Source: Clostridia bacterium
GTDB lineage: Bacteria; Bacillota; Clostridia; Oscillospirales; Acutalibacteraceae
Direction: 5' to 3'
NCBI GenBank assembly: GCA_017625435.1
Contig: JAGAKX010000011.1
Location: 124,001 to 188,000, forward strand
Length of the DNA stretch: 64,000 nucleotides
The notes beneath the pieces were generated by a model. That model was not told the origin of the DNA. It searched no databases and was given only the letters and a program-made list of their open reading frames with translations. How positions within the stretch are numbered: position 1 is the stretch's first letter; the number at the start of each line of letters is the position of its first letter. The position numbers and the translations under genes were made by a program. Below are positions 7,699-16,307 of the stretch, piece by piece.

Positions 7699-9357
7699 TT
7701 ATTCTTTTATGGTCTGTTTTTCGCAGACCGTTATTTTTTCAGCATTTTTCTTCATTCTCTGGAAAGCAGAAACAATATTTGATGCGGTTTTTCCGCCGGC
7801 TGAAGCAGATTCCTCGTAGTGAAGCGGTGCTAAGATACTGCCGTAATCATTATCGGGTACAATGTAACCGATAAAATCGTTACAAAGCCCCGCAACAGCA
7901 ATTTCCGTACCTAGAATTTCTTTAAGGGAGGGCTTATCCCAGCTTGTACCGTTGTAGCTTGCCCAGTCAGGGAATGCACCGCCGATGGCAATTTCGGGCA
8001 TAAGCTCACCCGGTACCATTGCAATACTCAGCTCATTACCGAGCACCGCAAAGCCAACCTCAGTAACAAAGGTCAGGTCGTAGGATTTGTCTTCCTTATT
8101 TCCGTCATCGACTGTAGTGATTCTTACAAGTGAATTATTCACAATGCGAAGCTTTGCCGCAAGCTCAAGTATTTCGTTGCCTGAGGGCAGGAAAACCTCA
8201 CTTAATGTTACATTTATAAGGGGAGCGAGCTTTTTATAATTGGATTTATCGTAATTTGCCACATAATCGGCAATAGCCTTGCCGTAGGCTTTTAGTCCCT
8301 CGTCTGTTGTAAGTCCCTCAGGAATATGAGGCCCTCTGTTTGTTGCAACCGCAGCCTCGGCACCCTGAATGAACATAGCTTCAAAGCCCAGCTCCTCCAG
8401 ACTGTCACACATATAGCCGGGGAAATCTCTGGAGGCTTCTCTTTGCTTGTCACCGTAGCATACGGGATGCGCCGCCATAAAGACCATACTGATTTCTTTG
8501 CCGCCGCCGTCGGGCACAAAGCGGATATTTGTAAGGTCGTTTACGGTAACGTAGGGAGGACGCTTATCCCTGACATAATCGCCTACGGGAAGCTGTGCGA
8601 AGTACATTTCGCCCGTTGTCATATTCTCAACTGCCTGTCTTATGACCTTTGCGGCAGTCTTTTTAAGGTAAAGCATAAAGCCCTCGTTTTTACCTGAAAT
8701 GGATTTAGCCTTTTTACCTTTCTTAACTTCCTTTTTGTTGTGCTTGTAAATTTTCGGTAAATCACCCCAGAGGCCGTCGGTATCAATACCCGAATGACAA
8801 TGTGTGGCACTTATATTTACCGAAAGGATATTTTTTTCGGAAATAAGGTCAGAAAGCTGAAGTCTTATATCTCTGATATCCGTACCTGATATGCCGATGC
8901 AGTCAATTACGGCAAAAACGTGAATACCTCTGCCCGAGCCGTCGGAAACAGCAAGTGCTCTTACCATCTGCTCGTTCATAATGCCGTTCATTTTATTTGG
9001 AGGAAAGGCAAGATATCCGCCGATATAATAGTCGCCCTCCTGTACGGGAGGAATTACGGATGCCTTTGAAAAGCCGGCTGTCCATCTTGCATTTTCTTCT
9101 GGGACGCTGAGAAAATATCCGTTACCCTCAAGAAAGCCCTTGCCGTCATAACGGTTAAGGTATGGGATTCCCTTGTCGGAAACAGAATCTGAAAGCTTTT
9201 TTACCAGTCCCATTGCCATTTTATGGCCGGTATCCTGAAGTCTTCTTTTGCTGTCAGGTGAGGACAGCTTTTCTTTTATTTTGTCAGCAGAAAGCTTTGC
9301 CGTAACTGCACCTGCAGTAAGGGAAAGAACTGCCGCCACAGTCTTTTTCTTGTTCAT
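7699..9357 (-). CDS. Exported neutral/alkaline ceramidase-like protein
   Basis: 552 residues, resembling the N-terminal domain of neutral/alkaline non-lysosomal ceramidases (zinc amidohydrolases that cleave ceramide). The N-terminus (MNKKKTVAAVLSLTAGAVTA) looks like a signal or anchor segment. Likely zinc-ligand region SATHCHSG lies near residue 184 and a second His block (AAHPVCYGD) near 300. The C-terminal immunoglobulin-like domain of true ceramidases appears absent or short. A longer open frame to 9444 overlaps the upstream gene; the ATG at 9357 has AAGGAGGA six bases before it and is preferred. Operon with a glycosidase-like gene 10 bp upstream. Many bacterial homologues have no proven ceramide activity. 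Confidence 0.75.
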   Translation of the reverse strand: MNKKKTVAAVLSLTAGAVTAKLSADKIKEKLSSPDSKRRLQDTGHKMAMGLVKKLSDSVSDKGIPYLNRYDGKGFLEGNGYFLSVPEENARWTAGFSKASVIPPVQEGDYYIGGYLAFPPNKMNGIMNEQMVRALAVSDGSGRGIHVFAVIDCIGISGTDIRDIRLQLSDLISEKNILSVNISATHCHSGIDTDGLWGDLPKIYKHNKKEVKKGKKAKSISGKNEGFMLYLKKTAAKVIRQAVENMTTGEMYFAQLPVGDYVRDKRPPYVTVNDLTNIRFVPDGGGKEISMVFMAAHPVCYGDKQREASRDFPGYMCDSLEELGFEAMFIQGAEAAVATNRGPHIPEGLTTDEGLKAYGKAIADYVANYDKSNYKKLAPLINVTLSEVFLPSGNEILELAAKLRIVNNSLVRITTVDDGNKEDKSYDLTFVTEVGFAVLGNELSIAMVPGELMPEIAIGGAFPDWASYNGTSWDKPSLKEILGTEIAVAGLCNDFIGYIVPDNDYGSILAPLHYEESASAGGKTASNIVSAFQRMKKNAEKITVCEKQTIKE

Positions 9358-9367
9358 TCTGTCCTCC

Positions 9368-11581
9368 TTAATACGGTTTTTTCGTGAAGCGGATTTCCGC
9401 AATTTCAAAGCCGTTGACCTTTTCAGAAATCTGCAGGTCAACACAGCCGTTCACGATAAATTCCTTGGGAATTCTGTACTGCACCGCAATAAATCCCTCA
9501 GGAAGCATATCGTTTTCGTATTTTACGTTTCTTTCACCGCCGAACTGAGGACCCGAATAAAGAGTTTTGCCGTTAATCTTTATGGTATGCTTTATACTGT
9601 CCTCGTTGTGGGCATCGCGGTGCGTAATCATCATATAGTAATCGGTGTCGTATTTTAGTCCTGCACACCTGAGTCTGAAGCTGAAGTGGTCAAAAAGCTT
9701 GAAAAGAGCGGTGGGGAGAGTTCCGTTATTTTTGTCGGGGCGGTCACCCTGAATGTTCATATAGAAATAGGGATTCTGTCTGACCCCGCCGGGGCAGATG
9801 CCGTCAAGGGCTACGGAGTAATAGTATTCATCGTTCTCCACCTTATTTCTGTTAAAACAGCGGTTAATATATGCCTTTTTCTCTTCTTTTGCGAGAGCTT
9901 CCGCTTTTTCATAGCAATGCAGAAGCCACGGCAAATCCGTAAGAGGAAGCTTTATTGTATCAAGCACGGCACCTCTTTCAGGATTTTTTGCATAGTAACG
10001 CTCAACATCAAGCTGCATACCTATAAGCTCAAAAAGCTGTCTGCCGTTTTCTTCAATGGCTTCATATAAAGAGCTTATTCTGTCGGGCAGGGGAGTTAAG
10101 AGAATCTCCTTTGCCTTTACAATATCCGTAACTGCCGCTTTTTTTGCTTTTCTTATAAGCTCTTTTTCGTGCATTACCTTTCTTCTTATGAAAGCGTCAC
10201 ATTGTGCACGGAAAAGACATTGAATATAACGCCAGTTGCCGTGAAGCGAAGGATTTTCTTCTCCCAGCTCTTCCCATAATTTTAATGTATTTTCAATTGA
10301 GGGGTTTTCTTCGGGGGCACCTTCCCAGTTCTTTTCAAGTCCGAATATGCCGTCTGCGGCTTTTTCGTAGTCTGTCCCCGGGAAGAAAAGACGGGAATAA
10401 TCCTCGAGAATCTCTCTTAAGGGTGTTGAGCTGTCAAATTCAAGAGCACTCCATACGGCTTTGTTTATATCGTCATTTACACCCTCAGAGTATGAAACGC
10501 TGCCGACAGTATAACCCTTTGTCTCCGAATGAATTCTTTTATATTCGGCAGGACGGGGATTTATGCTTTCTCTTCCGTTTACTGCCTGCAGGGCATAGTG
10601 CCAGTCATCACGGTCGGAGTGTACGGGATATTCACATCTTAAATTATGAGTAATATCGGGATAAAGCCTTATGGGATATTCCTTCGGAAGATGTCTTCTC
10701 AAAATATAAAGAGGAAAAGCCGCATTTGGGCCTGTTATAACACCGTCAATAAAGTCGGGCTTATTCTTCATCAGAGATAAAAACTGAGTTCCCCACAGCG
10801 GAAGATGGTGGGGCTGCTGTGCCGAGGGCCACATTTCTGCCTGAGGGTGGTACTTTCTTGCAATTTCTCTGTAGGACTTGCATCTTTCAAAAAGCTCGTC
10901 AGGGAGAAGGCTTCCGGGGTCGCCTCCGGGAGGGAATATATAGTCAAGGCTTTGGGCCTCAGAGAAAAGCTTTTCTCTGTTCTTTTCACCCTCCTCAAGG
11001 GTAGCCTCGCAGTTGGGATACCAAACGGAAACTGCCATTCCGTAAGCCTTTGCCTGCTTTGCCGAAAGACAAAGCAGCTCCTGCTCGTCACGGCGCATAA
11101 TAGGGCTTCTGTCCGAGTGGCCGTTTTCATAAGGAATGTGCTCGCAGGTATTGGTGCCGAAATACATCATATCAAGATAGCATCTTCTGTATTCCTCTAA
11201 ATCCCACGCCTCATAGGTATTGCTTGTCTGTCTGTAGCCTACCTGATGGCCTCTTATTTTCTTTTCGGGGGAATATTTCCCCGTTATATCCTCAATCAGC
11301 GAAAAGCTGTTGTCCTTTACTGCAGATTTTCTGAGGAAATGACCTATTCCGAAAATAAAGCCTCTTATTCCCGAAGCGGAAAATGTGATTTTATTCTCCT
11401 CGCAGAGGATTTCGTACTCATCCTCCGAAAGGCTTTTGTTTTCGTTGAAAGCTACGCTGAAAACTGCAGAAGGGCACTCGGAAGGGGTGAATCTGAGATT
11501 TGCTTCTTCCGTAAAAATATCTGCCGCTTTTTTTCCGTCAGGGGTAAAGAAAATGAATTCAGGATTTCCCGGTATTGTCAT
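9368..11581 (-). CDS. Putative glycoside hydrolase (GH20/GH67/GH115-like layout)
   Basis: 737 residues without a signal peptide, so probably cytoplasmic. The first 110 residues resemble the small alpha/beta domain that precedes the catalytic barrel in hexosaminidases and alpha-glucuronidases (the GIRGFIFGIGHFLRK block). A TIM-barrel-like region follows (KIRGHQVGYR, MMYFGTNTCEHIPYENG, YGMAVSVWYPN), then a helical part and a beta-rich C-terminal domain. I cannot pin down the catalytic acids or the family. The ATG at 11581 has AGGAGGG seven bases upstream; a 47-residue extension to 11722 crosses the promoter and is rejected. First gene of the minus-strand operon with the ceramidase-like and Gfo/Idh genes, controlled by the palindrome at 11599-11623. 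Confidence 0.65.
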   Translation of the reverse strand: MTIPGNPEFIFFTPDGKKAADIFTEEANLRFTPSECPSAVFSVAFNENKSLSEDEYEILCEENKITFSASGIRGFIFGIGHFLRKSAVKDNSFSLIEDITGKYSPEKKIRGHQVGYRQTSNTYEAWDLEEYRRCYLDMMYFGTNTCEHIPYENGHSDRSPIMRRDEQELLCLSAKQAKAYGMAVSVWYPNCEATLEEGEKNREKLFSEAQSLDYIFPPGGDPGSLLPDELFERCKSYREIARKYHPQAEMWPSAQQPHHLPLWGTQFLSLMKNKPDFIDGVITGPNAAFPLYILRRHLPKEYPIRLYPDITHNLRCEYPVHSDRDDWHYALQAVNGRESINPRPAEYKRIHSETKGYTVGSVSYSEGVNDDINKAVWSALEFDSSTPLREILEDYSRLFFPGTDYEKAADGIFGLEKNWEGAPEENPSIENTLKLWEELGEENPSLHGNWRYIQCLFRAQCDAFIRRKVMHEKELIRKAKKAAVTDIVKAKEILLTPLPDRISSLYEAIEENGRQLFELIGMQLDVERYYAKNPERGAVLDTIKLPLTDLPWLLHCYEKAEALAKEEKKAYINRCFNRNKVENDEYYYSVALDGICPGGVRQNPYFYMNIQGDRPDKNNGTLPTALFKLFDHFSFRLRCAGLKYDTDYYMMITHRDAHNEDSIKHTIKINGKTLYSGPQFGGERNVKYENDMLPEGFIAVQYRIPKEFIVNGCVDLQISEKVNGFEIAEIRFTKKPY

Positions 11582-11598
11582 TATTAACCCTCCTGCAT

Positions 11599-11623
11599 AA
11601 TACTTATAATAATTATAAGTATT
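11599..11623. promoter_or_regulatory. Perfect 25-bp palindromic operator over the -10 box
   Basis: AATACTTATAAT at 11599-11610 and its exact complement at 11612-11623 surround one central A. The minus-strand -10 hexamer (11617-11612) and the expected start point both lie inside it, so a dimeric repressor bound here would block the promoter. Style and length suggest a GntR- or LacI-like regulator of the accessory operon; no regulator gene is adjacent. Confidence 0.7.
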
Positions 11624-11640
11624 CGTTAAAGTTATGTCAA
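11612..11640 (-). promoter_or_regulatory. Promoter of the glycosidase/ceramidase-like operon
   Basis: Minus-strand TTGACA (11640-11635) and TATAAT (11617-11612) are separated by exactly 17 bp, a full consensus promoter. This gives a leader of about 24 nt before the ATG at 11581. Confidence 0.85.
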
Positions 11641-11760
11641 TAAAAATAAGAACAAAAAATAAACACGGCAAATAAACATTAATTTTGAACAAATGATTGA
11701 TATTTTCGATGTGCAAAACCACAAAAATAGTATATTTTTTGTTAAATTTTTAAATAGTTG

Positions 11761-11789
11761 TTGCTTTTGACAGATGTGTGATATATAAT
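11761..11789 (+). promoter_or_regulatory. Promoter of the small exported protein gene at 11824
   Basis: TTGCTT (11761-11766) and TATAAT (11784-11789) are spaced by 17 bp. A TTGACA at 11767-11772 is too close to that -10 box to serve with it. Confidence 0.6.
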
Positions 11790-11823
11790 TAAATTCGTAA
11801 AAATATTCTTCGGAGGAATTATT

Positions 11824-12168
11824 ATGAAAAAGTTATTAGCAGTTCTTATGGCTGTTCTTGTTGCTTTCTCTGCTTTTTCTGTTGTTGTTATGGCTGATGA
11901 AACAGCTGACACAGAAACAGTTGTTGAAGAAAACAAGAACATTATGAATGAAGACGGTCTCGTTTTCCCCGAAAACTTCAAGCAGCTTGAGTTCTCAGTT
12001 ATTTTTAAACTTTTTGAAAGACTTTTCACTTACGTTTTTGAAGTAATTGAGTCTCTTTTCGGTGATCTTCTTCCCGACCTTGACATTGATGATGAGCTTG
12101 CAACAGAAATCGGCGGTCTCGGCGGAGACATCGCAGACAGAATCGATCAGGTCTTCCCCCAGGCATAA
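11824..12168 (+). CDS. Small exported protein with amphipathic C-terminal half
   Basis: 114 residues. Residues 1-24 are a signal peptide (MKKLLAVLMAVLVAFSAFSV, cleavage near VVMA-D). The mature part starts acidic and Thr/Glu-rich, then has an aromatic, hydrophobic stretch (FSVIFKLFERLFTYVFEVI) likely to associate with membrane, and an acidic C-terminal tail. No Cys, no lipobox, no sorting motif. AGGAGG precedes the ATG, and a strong promoter and terminator make it a stand-alone unit. It resembles in layout, but not in sequence, the exported protein at 1257. Function unknown. Confidence 0.7.
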   Translation: MKKLLAVLMAVLVAFSAFSVVVMADETADTETVVEENKNIMNEDGLVFPENFKQLEFSVIFKLFERLFTYVFEVIESLFGDLLPDLDIDDELATEIGGLGGDIADRIDQVFPQA

Positions 12169-12184
12169 GGCTTCAGCATTCCGG

Positions 12185-12207
12185 GCACTCTTCTTTGTGA
12201 AGAGTGC
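12185..12207 (+). terminator. Terminator after the small exported protein gene
   Basis: GCACTCTTC (12185-12193) and GAAGAGTGC (12199-12207) form a 9-bp stem with a 5-nt loop, followed by TCTTTTCTTTTT. Confidence 0.88.
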
Positions 12208-12248
12208 TCTTTTCTTTTTAAAAAAAGGTATAAGAATTATGAAAAATG

Positions 12249-12277
12249 TTGACATTTGACAAGTATTGCGATATATT
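12249..12277 (+). promoter_or_regulatory. Promoter of the potABCD operon
   Basis: TTGACA (12249-12254) and TATATT (12272-12277) are separated by 17 bp, giving a leader of about 65 nt before potA. A second TTGACA at 12256-12261 has a TTTAAT 19 bp downstream and could be an alternative. Confidence 0.7.
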
Positions 12278-12348
12278 TACTTTAATATGTACTGTATATA
12301 AAGAGACATAGGATATCTATTCGTTGTTAACGGAGAGGGGCTGCATAA

Positions 12349-13491
12349 TTGGAAAACAATGTTATCATTGACCTTAAAAACATTTCCGTTTCATTTGACG
12401 GTGAACAAATCTTAAAAAGTATCAATTTATATATAAGGGACGGCGAATTTATCACCTTCCTCGGTCCTTCGGGTTGCGGCAAAACCACAACTCTCAGGAT
12501 TATTGCGGGCTTTCTTGAGCCTGACGGGGGAGATGTGATTTTCGACGGCAAGAGAATCAATGGTGTTCCTCCTCACAAAAGAGAGGTAAACACCATTTTT
12601 CAGCGTTATGCACTTTTTCCCCATCTTAATGTTGCGGAAAACATCGCATTCGGTCTGAAGCTTAAAAAGATGCCCAAGGATAAGATTGACAGGAAGGTAG
12701 AGGAGATGCTTTCTCTTGTTAACTTAAAGGGCTTCGAAAACAGAAATATCAATTCTCTTTCGGGCGGTCAGCAGCAAAGAGTAGCAATTGCCCGTGCACT
12801 TGCGGTTGACCCCAAGGTTCTTCTTCTTGACGAGCCTTTAGGTGCTCTGGACCTTAAGCTTCGCAAAGATATGCAGAACGAGCTTAAAAAGATTCAGCAG
12901 AGTCTCGGCATTACTTTCATTTACGTTACCCACGATCAGGAAGAGGCTCTTTCTATGTCCGACACCATCGTTGTTATGGACAGCGGTAAGATTCAGCAGA
13001 TTGGCTCACCTACAGATATATATAATGAGCCCAAAAATGCCTTTGTTGCCGATTTTATCGGTGAAAGTAATATTGTAGACGGTATTATGAAGGAAGACAG
13101 AATCGTCGAGTTTTCGGGACACGTATTTGACTGTCTTGACGGCGGCTTCGGTAAGAACGAGGCTGTTGACGTTGTTGTTCGTCCCGAGGATGTTGATGTT
13201 GTGCCCGTAAGCGAGGGAATGCTGACGGGTAAGGTCACTTCCGTTACCTTCAAGGGTGTGCATTATGAAATTATTGTTGATATCGGCGGCTTTTTGTGGA
13301 TGATTCAGTCCACGGATATTCAGTACGAGGGCTCTGAAATAGGCCTTTTAATTGAACCCGACGCTATCCATATTATGAAAAAATCCGAGTATTCGGGTAC
13401 CTTCGGTGATTTCTCCAGTTATTCTGACGAATTCGATGAATTGTCCGATGTAAATGCAGGAATTGATACGGAGGATTCTGACGATGAGTAA
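12349..13491 (+). CDS. potA: Spermidine/putrescine ABC transporter ATP-binding protein PotA
   Basis: ATPase subunit that powers polyamine import at the inner face of the membrane. 380 residues. Walker [10 protein letters not shown] (about 38-46), signature LSGGQQQR (about 137-144), Walker [12 protein letters not shown] (about 157-167) and a C-terminal TOBE-type domain are all present. The start is TTG at 12349, with GGAGAGGGG eight bases upstream. The last 25 residues are unusually acidic (Asp/Glu/Ser) and follow the TOBE domain. The stop overlaps the potB start by 8 bp. The full set potA-potB-potC-potD in one operon makes the polyamine call firm. Confidence 0.94.
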   Translation: MENNVIIDLKNISVSFDGEQILKSINLYIRDGEFITFLGPSGCGKTTTLRIIAGFLEPDGGDVIFDGKRINGVPPHKREVNTIFQRYALFPHLNVAENIAFGLKLKKMPKDKIDRKVEEMLSLVNLKGFENRNINSLSGGQQQRVAIARALAVDPKVLLLDEPLGALDLKLRKDMQNELKKIQQSLGITFIYVTHDQEEALSMSDTIVVMDSGKIQQIGSPTDIYNEPKNAFVADFIGESNIVDGIMKEDRIVEFSGHVFDCLDGGFGKNEAVDVVVRPEDVDVVPVSEGMLTGKVTSVTFKGVHYEIIVDIGGFLWMIQSTDIQYEGSEIGLLIEPDAIHIMKKSEYSGTFGDFSSYSDEFDELSDVNAGIDTEDSDDE

Positions 13492-14347
13492 GACTGTTAC
13501 TATAGGCAACAAGAAGGCAACAGTCTCTCCATTCGCTTCGTGGATGACTGTTTTTGTGCTTGTTCCTATGGCACTTGTTGTATATTATGCGTTTACAAAT
13601 GCCGACGGAGCATTCACTTTCGAAAATCTCAAGTGGATATATACCTACCGTTCCACTATGTTCTTATCACTTCGCCTTGCCTTCATTGCAACGGTAATCT
13701 GCCTTTTGCTGGCTTATCCCATTGCATACAGTATGTCAAGAGCAGGTGAAAAAATCCAGAGAAATGCTACTCTCATAATAATGCTTCCTATGTGGATGAA
13801 CTTTCTTGTGAGAACATATTCCTGGATGACAATTCTCGAAAACAACGGTCTTATAAACTCGGCGCTGAGAAGTATATTCGGACTTTTCGGCGGTGAATTT
13901 GACGGCTTTCAGCTTATAAACAACCGCGGAGCTATTGTTCTCGGTATGGTTTATAACTTCCTTCCGTATATGATTCTTCCCATTTATACCTCCCTTACGA
14001 AGATTGACAATTCTCTGCTTGAAGCCGCAAGAGACCTCGGTTCAAACGGCTTTCACGTGTTCAAGAGAGTTATTCTTCCCTTGAGCATCCCCGGTATAAT
14101 TTCGGGAATTACTATGGTTTTCATTCCCTCAATCAGTACCTTTATTATTTCGAGAATTCTCGGCGGCGGTAAGGACTTCCTTATCGGTGACCTTATTGAA
14201 GATTATTTCCTCGGAAATTCGGGTGTTGTAAATTACAATATCGGTGCCGCTCTTTCAATGGTGCTTATGATTCTTATTCTCATTGCAACCTTCTTTATGA
14301 ATCACTTTGACAAGGATGCAAAGACCTCGGGAGGTGGCAGAATATGA
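13484..14347 (+). CDS. potB: Spermidine/putrescine ABC transporter permease PotB
   Basis: Membrane permease of 287 residues with about six hydrophobic segments. The cytoplasmic EAA loop that docks to PotA is visible as [21 protein letters not shown] longer frame from 13454 lies inside potA; the ATG at 13484 overlaps the potA stop (ATGAGTAA) and has GGAGGATT upstream, so it is preferred. It ends in the 4-bp ATGA overlap with potC, which points to translational coupling. Confidence 0.94.
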   Translation: MSKTVTIGNKKATVSPFASWMTVFVLVPMALVVYYAFTNADGAFTFENLKWIYTYRSTMFLSLRLAFIATVICLLLAYPIAYSMSRAGEKIQRNATLIIMLPMWMNFLVRTYSWMTILENNGLINSALRSIFGLFGGEFDGFQLINNRGAIVLGMVYNFLPYMILPIYTSLTKIDNSLLEAARDLGSNGFHVFKRVILPLSIPGIISGITMVFIPSISTFIISRILGGGKDFLIGDLIEDYFLGNSGVVNYNIGAALSMVLMILILIATFFMNHFDKDAKTSGGGRI

Positions 14348-15138
14348 AAAAATTCCTCAAGGTTTATAATGCACTTATTCTTGCATTTTTATATCTGCCC
14401 ATTCTTGTTGTCGTTTTCTTTTCTTTTAATTCCGGCACATCCCGTGCAAAATTTGAGGGCTTTTCGCTGCAGTGGTATATTGAGCTTTTCCAGGACGAGC
14501 TTATTCTGCAGTCGCTTTATTATTCAATAATTATTGCGGTGCTTTCAGCTCTTATTGCAACCCTTATCGGCACTCTTGCCGCTGTAGGCATAAACTCAAT
14601 GCGCGGCTGGAAAAAGTCGGCTCTTTTAAGTATCAACAACATTCCCGTTGTTAATCCCGAAATAGTTACCGCTATTTCAATGATGATACTTTTTGTGTTC
14701 GTGCTTTCTCACTTTAACGGAATGGAAATGGGCTTCGGCACACTTCTTATTTCTCATATCACCTTTAATATTCCTTACGTTGTATTGTCCGTTCTTCCCA
14801 AGCTCAAGGGAATGGATCAGAACATCTATTATGCGGCCCTTGACCTCGGCTGTCCGCCTGTTAAGTCATTTATCAAGGTTGTAATTCCTCAGATTCTTCC
14901 CGGTATCATTTCGGGGCTTATTATGGCATTTACTCTGTCGCTTGATGACTTTGTAATCAGCTATTTCAACTCGGGCGCAACCTTCCAGACCCTTCCCGTT
15001 ACGATTTATTCTATGACGAAGAAGCCCTATTCTCTCAAGCTTAACGCACTTTCAACGCTTCTCTTTGCCGTTATTCTTGTGCTGATGCTTATTTCAAACA
15101 TCAAAAAGCCCGAGCCCGGCAAAAAGGCAAAAAGATAA
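14344..15138 (+). CDS. potC: Spermidine/putrescine ABC transporter permease PotC
   Basis: Second permease, 264 residues, about six membrane segments. Its EAA loop reads AALDLGCPPVKSFIKVVIP, followed by the typical PQILPGIISG sequence. Starts in the ATGA overlap with potB behind a GGGAGGTGG ribosome site. Forms the heteromeric channel with PotB. The end is Lys-rich and cytoplasmic. potD follows after 12 bp. Confidence 0.94.
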   Translation: MKKFLKVYNALILAFLYLPILVVVFFSFNSGTSRAKFEGFSLQWYIELFQDELILQSLYYSIIIAVLSALIATLIGTLAAVGINSMRGWKKSALLSINNIPVVNPEIVTAISMMILFVFVLSHFNGMEMGFGTLLISHITFNIPYVVLSVLPKLKGMDQNIYYAALDLGCPPVKSFIKVVIPQILPGIISGLIMAFTLSLDDFVISYFNSGATFQTLPVTIYSMTKKPYSLKLNALSTLLFAVILVLMLISNIKKPEPGKKAKR

Positions 15139-15150
15139 GGGGGAAGACGT

Positions 15151-16215
15151 ATGAAAAAGAAAATTATCTCCCTTGTATCAGTTGCTCTTCTTCTGTTTTC
15201 CTTAGCCGCCTGCGGTGAAGGAGGAAACGGGGGAGACGCACAGTCCATAAATGTGTATAACTGGGGCGAATATATCGACCAGAGTGTCCTTGACGATTTT
15301 GAAGCCGAAACCGGTATAAAGGTAAATTACACCACCTATGCCAGTAACGAGGAAATGTATTCAAAAATCGTCAGCGGTGCCGCATCCTATGATGTAATTA
15401 TTCCTTCCGAATATATGATTTCAAAGATGATAAGTGAGGACCTTCTCCACGAACTCAACTTTGATAACATACCCAATTATAAGTATATCGGTGAGGAATA
15501 CCGCGGTCTTTCCTATGACCCTGAAGAAAAGTATTCGGTGCCCTATACCTGGGGTACTGTTGTAATCGTTTACAATACAAAGTACGTCGATGAGGAAGAC
15601 GTTGCGGATGAGAGCATAAACCTTCTCTGGAACGAAAAATATGCAGGAAATATCCTTATGTTCGACAATCCCCGTGATGCTTTCGCTCTTGCACACATAA
15701 AGCTTGGTCATTCAATGAATACCACAAATCCCGAGGATTGGTATGAGGCCGCAGAGGAGCTTAAGAAACAGAAGCCTATTGTTCAGGCTTACGTAATGGA
15801 CCAGATTTTCGACAAAATGCTTAATGAAGAGGCTTATATTGCCGCTTATTACGCAGGCGATGCTATGACAATGATGGATGAAAACGAGAATCTTGCCGCT
15901 TACGTTCCCCGTGAGGGTGCAAATATGTTCTTCGATTCTATGTGCGTTCTGAAGTCTTCACGGAACAAGGAGGCCGCAGAAAAGTTCATAAACTTTATGT
16001 GTGAAACGGAAATTGCCGTCAGAAATGCCGAAGAGGTATGGTATGCAATTCCCCATACTGCCGCTTATGAGGCACTTGACCCCGAGCAGAGCGAAGACCC
16101 CCTTGTTTATCCTCCCAAAGAGGTGCTCGATAAGTGCGAGGTTTTCATTAATCTCAACAAAGAAACTCTTGTGCTTCAGAGTGAGCTCTGGATAAATCTT
16201 AAAACTCAATACTGA
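15151..16215 (+). CDS. potD: Spermidine/putrescine-binding lipoprotein PotD
   Basis: Extracellular solute-binding protein of 354 residues that captures polyamines for PotABC. The N-terminus is a lipoprotein signal with lipobox LAAC (Cys near 21) and a Gly-rich linker, so it is tethered to the membrane outer face. The INVYNWGEYID start of the mature domain and the FEAETGIKVNYTTY block are typical of PotD. AGGGGGAAG precedes the ATG. It is the last gene of the operon and is closed by a terminator at 16252-16273. Putrescine versus spermidine preference cannot be read from sequence alone. Confidence 0.93.
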   Translation: MKKKIISLVSVALLLFSLAACGEGGNGGDAQSINVYNWGEYIDQSVLDDFEAETGIKVNYTTYASNEEMYSKIVSGAASYDVIIPSEYMISKMISEDLLHELNFDNIPNYKYIGEEYRGLSYDPEEKYSVPYTWGTVVIVYNTKYVDEEDVADESINLLWNEKYAGNILMFDNPRDAFALAHIKLGHSMNTTNPEDWYEAAEELKKQKPIVQAYVMDQIFDKMLNEEAYIAAYYAGDAMTMMDENENLAAYVPREGANMFFDSMCVLKSSRNKEAAEKFINFMCETEIAVRNAEEVWYAIPHTAAYEALDPEQSEDPLVYPPKEVLDKCEVFINLNKETLVLQSELWINLKTQY

Positions 16216-16251
16216 AATTGATTCAGAATAAAACTTTATAAAAACAGCAAA

Positions 16252-16273
16252 CGGGACGGCATACGCCGTCCCG
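16252..16273 (+). terminator. Terminator of the potABCD operon
   Basis: CGGGACGGC (16252-16260) and GCCGTCCCG (16265-16273) form a 9-bp GC-rich stem with a 4-nt loop, followed by CCTTTTTTT. Confidence 0.92.
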
Positions 16274-16307
16274 CCTTTTTTTGCCTCTGAAAAAACAAGG
16301 TTGCAGT

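Noticed and set aside
9358-9444. Upstream extension (29 residues) of the ceramidase-like protein
   Set aside because: It overlaps the end of the glycosidase-like gene and comes before the AAGGAGGA site that serves the ATG at 9357.
11582-11722. 47-residue N-terminal extension of the glycosidase-like protein
   Set aside because: It would be translated across the promoter -35/-10 boxes and the palindrome; AGGAGGG fixes the ATG at 11581.
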